The notes under the pieces were generated by a model, which was not told the DNA's origin, made no database searches, and worked only from the letters and a program-made list of their open reading frames with translations. A program made the translations under genes and the position numbers. This document shows positions 56,501 to 64,000 of a stretch of DNA of 64,000 nt, piece after piece. The stretch is from assembly GCA_964304625.1 (NCBI GenBank), contig OZ199838.1, positions 10,788,001 to 10,852,000 on the forward strand, read 5' to 3'. Position 1 is the stretch's first letter, and the number at the start of each line of letters is the position of its first letter. The stretch comes from Kudoa neothunni (taxonomy: Eukaryota > Cnidaria).

Positions 56501-59500
56501 TGTGGAATCTAAAATGTTTTAAAATATTGTATATGATGCTAGAAAAACATTGTATCTTTTATTTCATTGCTTTGTTTTATATTTGAATATTTATTCTCTC
56601 ATTTTTCTCCAAATTTAATAAAACATTTATCAACCCTCGGAAGACGATATTTGGAACATTAACGCGTGTTCCGCTGTGGGATGCTTTAGGACCCCAGGGG
56701 TTTACCATGTTTCTAACATGATACAATTTTGAAATCCATGATATTGGATGATGACTCAATGTTAAATCGACTTTTCAAATTATTCACTAAATGAAGTAAA
56801 TGTCTTTGTATTGACGTAACATGCGTCACCTTCTAAAATGAGATGATTGATTACCAACGATATAATGCCATCAACCATTAATAACTTCGATGACAAAAAA
56901 ATCAATATTAATTAAAAGTACATTTATTTCGGAAATTGTGACAACACAAACCCGCCATAATTTTACGTACCAAATTGGAATCCTTTGTATAGGTTTAGGA
57001 TTAAATAAATGTAATTGTTAAGGTTACGTGTTAAAGCTATTTTAAACAATTTTGAAAATTTTATGTATATTTTTGCATCTAATGTTAGGAAAATGTTCAA
57101 TAAAAATTTACCGAAGTTATAAAATCATTGTTAAAGTGCCTTGCCCTCTTTTGTTTAGATCAGGGGTCGGTAACCTACGACTCGCCATGCATTGATTGGC
57201 GTGTAAATTTTTCTTGACATCTAACATAAGTAAATATTTTATGGGTTTTTATCTAGATCGTTTTCCAAATATTAATATGTTGTTTATATATATATATATA
57301 TATATATACATTTTAGTTGACTAAAATTCATTTTCATTAAAACAGATAACCGGAATAAGTATAACTGTTAAAATTTTTTCTATTAGCGTATTAAATATTC
57401 TCAAAAGAGTGTATAAGTACATCTTATTTGACTTTGCCCAATAAATCGTTCATTCACGAGTTTGTTACATTGCAAACAAAAACTATTAGTATATATTTTT
57501 ATTTGACGTACTTTTATATTTTAAATGACTTTTATAAATTCAAATATTGAATTAAGAATAATAATTAAAATACATTTTTGTAAATTAATTTTAACCCTCT
57601 GAGTCACACGAAAATTTTCACCGTCCAAGTAAAACTTGGGTAGAAATCTACCCAAAGTTTTTTTTTCTAAAATTGGTTGATATATAAAGTTATATAATAT
57701 CGAATAATTTTAGTAAATTCTATCGATTAGATTTCGAGTAATTCAAGAAACATTATTATTGATCCCCTTGTGTGCATGCGTCAAATCTAAAGTATTTAAT
57801 GTTTTTCGCTGTACGCGTTTGTCTTATCAACAATAAATTTATTTTTTTAACTTAAAAATATTCTTTTAACGCACAAGATTTTTATTGGTTTATCGCGAAT
57901 TAAAAAATGTAATGTTTACACAAAAATCAACGAATATTACGAGAAAATGGTGTTATTTCTTGAGACATGCCAAAAATGTTTTATACAGCAAAACACAGAG
58001 CAAACGTCACATCTATCGACAGTTTTTCTGTCGTCGTTTCGTCCGCACAATCGACACCATCCACTATTTCGGTTGTTTTGCCTGTTCTTTGAATTTGTGG
58101 AGCATTATTCACGTACTGAAAATTCTTAGAAATCAAGGGGGAAATCACTTCTTCGGCCATTTTTTAACAAAATCTCTCCTTAGCAGATTCGTAGAATTAA
58201 ATATTTCCTTGTTAATGCAGAAAGCATTGGTCAATGATATGTCTAACATGTTGAAAAATACAAGTGGCTAACGTCTGGTGATCCTTTTTACAATCAAGGA
58301 TCCCAACATCCTCGCGATGGTATCAACTCCATCCTTGACTGAGTTGTAATAAGCCATAACTTCTGGCTTATGTGATGGTTCATCGGTTATGTTTGTATTT
58401 GACGATGAAGAACAGAGCATATAAACAGGCTTGTTTTTCTTTGCCAAATATCGCAATATCATCGTTTTATTGTTAAAAACAAAAAGAGAAGAATTCACGA
58501 TGCCTGCTCTAGTGGGCCTCAAATTAGGCGGAATCTCTCGTTTATTAGAGCGCATGGTTCTCGCCATCGTAATTTTTTGGTCAACAATTCATCCGCCAAT
58601 TCTGCAGACATAAAAAATTATCGCACACCAAATTTCGCCCCGAACCATGAGAGGGCTCTATCAAATGTAACGCGATTTCTTTGCTTACATTTGTAGCTGC
58701 TCTTACAGCTTCACCACTACGCCTTCCCAGATATACACATATATTGGATACACAAGTAGATAGAGAATCCACTAACAAGAAAAATTTTATCCCATACTTG
58801 ATACTTGGCGGGTTTCATAGGCATATATTGTTTGAATTTACAACGACCCCGAAAATCATAAAGTTGCTCATCAATGCAAATATCCTCGTATGAGCGGAAA
58901 CTTGAAGCAAGTAAATCTATCCAAATTTCCCAAATCTCACGTATCTCACGTATATGACAAAATTTGTCCATGGCCTTCCTCATTTCACCTGTTTCTGTGT
59001 CATCGGAATGAAAGGTAGGCATGATTTGACGGAATCTATTGAGAGAAAACAAATCACGGTATATTTTCCTACCCTCTTCAGGATTAAACAATTCTTTTAA
59101 CGGCTTTTGGTTATCCTTGTGGACACCCATCAGTAACAAACAACGAATAAGTGCATCTAGTTAAATTTTGTCTGGTAGTTGTATCCACGTATCCCCATAA
59201 ATGTGGCATCAGGGTTGATTCGTGTATTTTAAAATTATGTTGTATATTTATTGATTGAAGAATGTCCGAAATGTATCGACCATCGGGTTAATATTCTGTT
59301 TTATGAAGTGGCAACGCCGAAACGATTATACAAGGTGTTTTCAGCCAGTGTTCGAATAGATACTGGAGCTTCATTCTCCCATAATGTCCCATTCTTGTCA
59401 ATAAGACTGTTGATTGGACGATTTATAACAAAATCGCACCTATCTGAAGATTCTTCATCCAAAAAGCCGTAATAATTGTCCGATGAGTCGGAATCTGAGC

Positions 59501-61466
59501 AACTTTCACTGTATCCACACGAACTCATTGCACACAAAACCAGAGGGGAGCACGCGCACAATGTGGTTAATAATAATGTTTCTTGAATTACTCGAAATCT
59601 AGTCGTTAGAATTTATTAAAACTATTCGAGATTATATAACATTATATTTCAAACAATTTTTAGCAAAAAAACCCTGGGTAGATTTCTACCACATTTTTAC
59701 TTGGAAAGGTATTGTTGAAATGAAATTTTTTATATTTAACTGACACACCTATTTATTTCTTATATTTATACTATGAAAAAGTTATCAAGATTAGACTGAA
59801 TTTGAACATTGATCTTTTATTTATTAGGTAAAAAAATGACTCCGAACATCACGTGGGATAGATTTCTACCCCATTTTATTTCTAACTTTAATATGACCCG
59901 CATTAGAATTAGGATATATTTTTCTGCCCATTACCCAAAAGGTTGCCGACCCCTGGTTTAAATCATTGGAGGAAGTTCCGTCGGACATGGATCCTTCAAA
60001 ATAGACATGACTATCAAGACTTTACCCGAGTCACTATACCTATAGTCATCAAGACAATCATCTTCCAGAGGAATATCTTACAAATTAACGATATTTTGTC
60101 AATAAAACCAAACAACATGCTAATTTAATTATCGCCTGGTAATCCCCGCCAATCAACGGTACACGACAACTAATATTTTAAAATTAGTTCCGCTACATTA
60201 TTGATAGGTTAACGCCTAAATGTTGGAATAATACTATAAATATATTAAAATTTCGGATATTTTATACACTTAAAGGTCTGAAAACATGATGCTAGAGCTT
60301 CTTCGGCAAAATTGAGTACAGCATGTTTATAATAATTCATAAATTGGAAATTATTAGATTAAGTGTAAAAAACTGTCCAACCTATTTAAAAATTACGTTG
60401 TGTATATAAGATCGCTATTGTTTTCTGTATAAGAAAATCAATCGACTATGAATTTGGAATCCGGCTGGACCCTACACCATCACAGAAGGAAAAATATATT
60501 TGTCATCAATAAATAGTTGGCCTTTTTTATATGCTATGTGATAGTCTGCATTGGTAGTCGCCTCCTTCTTAATTATTTTATAAATAAAATGTTTCATCCA
60601 TAAAAAATTCTTATCAGCTTGTTAAATTTTATTTATTTAATTCTCCAGTTATTTTTGAGTATCTACATGAATTCTTGTTGTTAGAATACCTCTGGATGTA
60701 TGTCCCTTGAATATTGCAATTAACTAATTACATGTTAGGAAAGTTGTTTGGTTTACAGCTTAAATGAAGAATCAAGTTATATTACATTTTCCCTTAAAAC
60801 ATCGAAATTCAATTTCTATTTCACTGCTTTTTTTTGAATCCATTCTTTTAAATATTAGATTATACCAAATTGTTTGGGAATTTCAAGCAGTGACAACGAC
60901 ATATAAAGTTAAAACTTTGATTAAATGTGACAGTTGCTTGAGAAGTTTAAATTTGTTTAATGATACCTTTTGTATAAATTAATATTAATATTTTTATGAT
61001 AAATATAACCACATTAATTAAGATAGTAGAATAATCTAATTAATTTTATGTATAGATTGAAAAAATATATTCCTACCTCAGTCCTACGCCATCCAATGAG
61101 TAAATGCTTTTTCATGTAGTATCAGTTGATTATGTGGTTGTATTTAGAGAGTTTATTTGTGATAAGCAACTAAGAAAACCTGATGGTTTTTGTAAACGTC
61201 TGTGGTCTAGTTGTGTTGACCATAAAAATTTGGAAAAGTTCAAAGATAACGTCATTTGTGGATTCTTTTTCGAAAAAGATACTCAAAACCGTCTCAACTT
61301 CTCCAACGTGGACGACTACACTCAATTATATCATGATGTGTGCAACACACCTCGAAATAAATGTGTGGTCCATTATGGCTGGGAGCGAACCAGATTAGCT
61401 TCCGTCGAACAATCTCTACAAAGTCTTGTAACTTCAAAAGCTCATGTCATCTTATTTGTTTTTTGA
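53505..61466 (+). CDS. CXXC1: CXXC-type zinc finger protein CXXC1/CFP1
   Basis: Unmethylated-CpG-binding subunit of the SET1/COMPASS H3K4 methyltransferase complex. Exons: 53505-53641, 53736-54713, 54756-55187, 55321-55423, 55475-55567, 55617-55727, then after a 5.4-kb intron 61148-61466. Domains in order: an Asn-rich N-terminal region; the CXXC finger at about residues 311-350 (CNCYGC...DCGNCSVC...MHKFGGPF...CVFRTC, with the KFGG DNA-contact motif); basic KRPEPSLPVATGNQVKR; the CFP1-specific CHADGC...SKYCSQQCG block; a charged helix region; FMCPCCQSYVGAFQAVKHVE; and the C-terminal Cys-rich SET1-interaction domain (FICDKQ...GFCKRLWSSC...CNTPRNKCVVHYGWE). The first six exons sum to 618 codons in phase. 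Exon 7 begins in phase 2 after a phase-0 donor, so a small exon (the family's SFGS segment) is missing between 55728 and 61147. No N-terminal PHD finger was found. Confidence 0.88.
57285..57308. repeat. (TA)12 microsatellite
   Basis: Twelve uninterrupted TA dinucleotides inside the left arm of the hAT element. Confidence 0.9.
57595..59528 (-). pseudogene. piggyBac transposase, dead, nested in hAT
   Basis: The piggyBac left end CCCTCTGAGTCACACG follows TTAA at 57591-57594. Near both sides lie TGGGTAGAAATCTACCCA-like palindromes (57639 and about 59675). Minus-strand pieces in order: acidic N-terminus MSSCGYSESCSDSDSSDNYY (from 59528), TLWENEAPVSI, LLMGVHKDNQKPLKELFNPE, FRQIMPTFHSDD, first catalytic Asp in ICIDEQLYDFRGRC, FKQYMPMKPAKYQVWDKIFL, second Asp in LVCDNFLC, SNKREIPPNLRP, KPEVMAYYNSVKDGVDTIAR, and a C-terminal Cys-rich fragment. 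At least three frame changes or stops separate them, so it is inactive. It belongs to a different subfamily from the copy at 16390, but shares the same block order. Confidence 0.78.
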
Positions 61467-62335
61467 TGTGCTATTCATTTAGTGCCAATTTCGATCAAAT
61501 ATTCAAAACCATCTAAAAAGTATAAAAATGAGAATTAAAGTTAGAAAATCGCTTATCTCTTATTTCCTTCACAAATCTCCCAACTAGATCTAGTTAGTGT
61601 ATGAATATACTCGTACAATTTTGGTTGTGAAAATAACCAATGTATATTGTAAAAACTATTCTTTTTTAGCTCTTTTGTTATAAACATTTATATTATTAAT
61701 TGTGTCTTCTTTACTAACTAGTATATTTTATAACTTACTGTGGCATCTTTTTCGAAAAAGTTGTTTCCTGTTTTTTGATTGTTTGAAAATAATAAAAACT
61801 GAACGATTAGTCTTTTCGCTCATTTATATGATGCTGGGTTTGAACTGTGTGTTTTATATGCTTAATTCGATATAATATAGACTTAGCTCAAATATATGCG
61901 AGCTTTGATAACTAGAAAACAATTAAACTAACTAATCGATATTACTAGAGATCTTCCAACCCGCTTTAAATACTCTATAGTTGAAGCAACATTTGCGGCC
62001 AGGTACGTAAAGAAAATATTCAGCTAACTAATTTCTCTCAAATTTGTAATAGAAGACAATTTCGTATGTTAAACTAAGTATAAACATTATAGATTATTAT
62101 TATAATCTTGGATAATCTCAAAATATAACGCTATATCGTATATGATGTTTTTGGGTATTTTTATTAAAATAAAGCTTTATTTTCTAAGATTTTCAGGTAT
62201 TATATTTTAGGGGGATATTTTGAGTTACCATAGGCACTAATATAAATTTATAAAATATAGCTTAACGAATAAGAACACGATAAATTAACGCCATGCGCAC
62301 GCAAAAACAAACAATAAAATATAACGTTGAGGGTT
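61467..62335. other. Intergenic region between CXXC1 and the C18orf21-like gene
   Basis: Both flanking genes are on the plus strand. It holds the 3' flank of CXXC1 and the presumed promoter of the next gene. No other feature recognised. Confidence 0.4.
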
Positions 62336-62914
62336 ATGTCCGACGATGAGGCGATCAAGAAAGCTCAACTAAATTATCTTAACGAACTTGCAAATTTTTA
62401 TAGAGATAAAGAGGCGGAAAACTTGTGGATACAAAAATTCTCCAATAACCATCTTATTGGAGCACTTGTATCGTACGACAAGGGCCATGATCAACTAAAA
62501 CAATTCCTTCAGTCCAGTTGCATCAAATGTTCCACGTCTCTAGATTCCGTGAATGGAATAATAATGTCCAAGCAACGCGTGCTTAAATATTATTCCAGTC
62601 AACCCAACCTAAAATTCAATAAATCGTATTTGGCCTCACTCTCGAAACATAAAAAGTCTTCTCGATTTTATGTGAAGAAATGCAAGAATTGTTTTTTTAT
62701 TAATGCCTATAAAATAAAAGGTAAAACTAAAACCCAAAAATCTACTGAATCGAACGACGAAAAACTAAATATTATCGATACTGCCGAAAAAGCAGCAATA
62801 AAACTGCACAAAGTTTTAAAATTGAGAAATGAAAATGTAAAACGAGTTACTGATCTATCATCTTCAACAAAGAAAAAACCATCAAATTTGATGTCTTTTC
62901 TTAACCAACTGTAG
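62336..62914 (+). CDS. C18orf21 (UPF0711)-like zinc-ribbon protein
   Basis: Single exon of 579 nt (192 residues) from ATG 62336. Features: an N-terminal helix (AIKKAQLNYLNELANFYRDK), a first Cys pair (CIKC) followed by a conserved-looking basic stretch and KYYSSQPNLKF, a second Cys pair (CKNC) followed by KIKGKTK, a lysine-rich disordered region and a short hydrophobic tail NLMSFLNQL. The spacing CxxC...long basic linker...CxxC...GK...FLxxL matches the UPF0711/C18orf21 family, whose fly member is an RNase MRP subunit. A role in RNase MRP is therefore an inference only. An upstream in-frame TTG is not used as the start. Confidence 0.6.
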   Translation: MSDDEAIKKAQLNYLNELANFYRDKEAENLWIQKFSNNHLIGALVSYDKGHDQLKQFLQSSCIKCSTSLDSVNGIIMSKQRVLKYYSSQPNLKFNKSYLASLSKHKKSSRFYVKKCKNCFFINAYKIKGKTKTQKSTESNDEKLNIIDTAEKAAIKLHKVLKLRNENVKRVTDLSSSTKKKPSNLMSFLNQL

Positions 62915-64000
62915 TATGTATATATTTATAGCATAGCATTGTGGTATAATTACTATTGGGTTATTTTTTTACATGTTTTCCTTGTTTACATATATTTTTC
63001 GGATGAAGTAGCTTCAAAATTTTATACTAAAGTAATTTTGCATATGTAAATTTAGAATCCGTCTAACGCTCATATACTGGTTAATCGGAGAATTGAGGTA
63101 TTATTTTTGTCATTACACAGTACATGACGATCAAAAGTGGTTTACAACATGATAATATCTCTTGTAAATATATAATTGAATAATAATCGATATCAATGTG
63201 TGTTTGTATTTTTATGTAATTAACTTAATGATTTTGATGACATATATCTTAAAATTTATCCAAACTCATATACAGTTGATAGCCTTTGTTCTGTATTAAA
63301 TGATTTTACTCATTTTTATTTTTTCTTCTTGTATATAGAATTTTGAAGGTAGAAAATATTTCTATAAATTTAAGAGGTTTATTTTATACACGCTGTTATT
63401 TAAAATAGCAAGAAAATGTAATTTATAAAGAAGTTTTTAATAAAAATAGACTATTGATTACATCACGGATAACAATATAATTAATTTAATAATATAAAAA
63501 GTTCATTATTTCCCATTTTTAGATATTTTCAAGATGAAAGCTGCCATGCTTTTACTTTCGCAATTTTAGTCCTGTACCTATTTCTGCATTGAATAAATAT
63601 TAAACAAAAAGATCAAATTAATTTACTCAAACAAAGCAATTAAGACATCAGCCTGAAGAAAGGGATATAAAATTGAAATGAAAAAATGATTTTGATAGTA
63701 TAGTTTATGATCGATTAAAGCTATTAATAGCTAATATAGATGACTTTTATAGATTGACTACCAAATATGTAAAAAATTGCCCAAATGATTAACTTTAAAC
63801 GAGTTTGTGAATTTGGATGGTTGCTTGGTTATAGTTTGCACTTTAATTTAAGAATGGTCTATTTCATCACTAAATCTTGTATGCACTCACAACTGTTACC
63901 AGAACTAGTGGTCTACATTGAGGATATTGCTAGAGACATATTTTATTAATTGTTTGTATAATTTCTTTAAACTTGACTATTCTGTTAACAAAACAATGCA
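62915..64000. other. Right end of window, no gene seen
   Basis: AT-rich 3' flank of the C18orf21-like gene. No ORF, splice-linked exons or repeat could be supported. Confidence 0.45.

Larger units (their letters stand above)
57161..59955. mobile_element. hAT element hosting a piggyBac insertion
   Basis: The inverted termini CAGGGGTCGGTAACCT and AGGTTGCCGACCCCTG match at 15 of 16 positions. The 8-bp flanks gtttagat (57153-57160) and gtttaaat (59956-59963) match at 7 of 8, a good hAT target duplication. The hAT-derived sequence is limited to the outer parts (about 57161-57590 and 59900-59955) and carries no hAT transposase. The centre is a piggyBac element. Confidence 0.82.
55728..61147 (+). 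other. Large intron region of CXXC1
   Basis: Holds the hAT/piggyBac nest (57161-59955). Outside it, a CAACCCTCGGAAGACG tract near 56632 and GAGACCCCAAAGGG near 56333 resemble piggyBac subterminal sequence. One short coding exon is predicted to lie somewhere in this interval but was not found. The rest is AT-rich. Confidence 0.5.

Noticed and set aside
57885-58271. Plus-strand ORF of 128 codons
   Set aside because: It is the antisense shadow of the decayed piggyBac C-terminus.

Overview
The window is AT-rich eukaryotic nuclear DNA, and the gene set points to an animal. It holds a CXXC1/CFP1-like protein with a CXXC zinc finger, a PHACTR-like RPEL protein, a circularly permuted GNL1 GTPase, a ZIP7 zinc transporter, DJ-1, and many cut-and-paste DNA transposons. 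Most introns I could place are GT-AG and 35-60 nt long. A few reach 1.5-5.4 kb and carry transposons, and two appear to be only about 20 nt. I cannot name the species. A small or parasitic invertebrate with short introns would fit. One gap of exactly 200 N lies at 17407-17606.

Layout. At 0.9-13 kb there is a compact cluster: a short unknown ORF, a typical 2-Cys peroxiredoxin (minus), a divergently transcribed SRD5A3-type polyprenol reductase (plus), a ZIP7 zinc transporter (minus) and GNL1 (minus, 13 exons). At 13-21.2 kb the DNA is transposon-dominated, with a piggyBac element interrupted by the gap and a piggyBac relic. NOL9/GRC3 polynucleotide kinase (minus, 7 exons) lies at 21.3-24.9 kb with a pogo-like element in its largest intron. 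DJ-1 is at 28.6-29.4 kb, and a diverged second copy with two frame lesions is at 48.3-49.1 kb. At 33.2-34.0 kb is an unrecognised five-exon gene. At 35-40.4 kb lie a tRNA-like SINE sequence, a deleted piggyBac and a 2.0-kb pogo/Tigger element. At 41.4-43 kb is a PHACTR-like gene. At 45.5 kb is a decayed ISXO2-like transposase. At 52.5 kb is another unrecognised gene. CXXC1 (plus) runs from 53.5 to 61.5 kb; its 5.4-kb intron holds a hAT element that itself contains a dead piggyBac. A C18orf21-like zinc-ribbon protein closes the window at 62.3-62.9 kb.

The host genes are unrelated housekeeping genes (redox defence, dolichol synthesis, zinc release from the ER, ribosome biogenesis, H3K4-methylation targeting) and form no pathway or operon. 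The most interesting signals are two introns of 19-25 nt, one beside a 7-nt microexon; the DJ-1 duplication; nested and related DNA transposons; and a recurrent pattern of single-base frame lesions, several in G/C runs. All exon boundaries were read by eye from splice signals, phase and remembered family conservation. No alignment was run.
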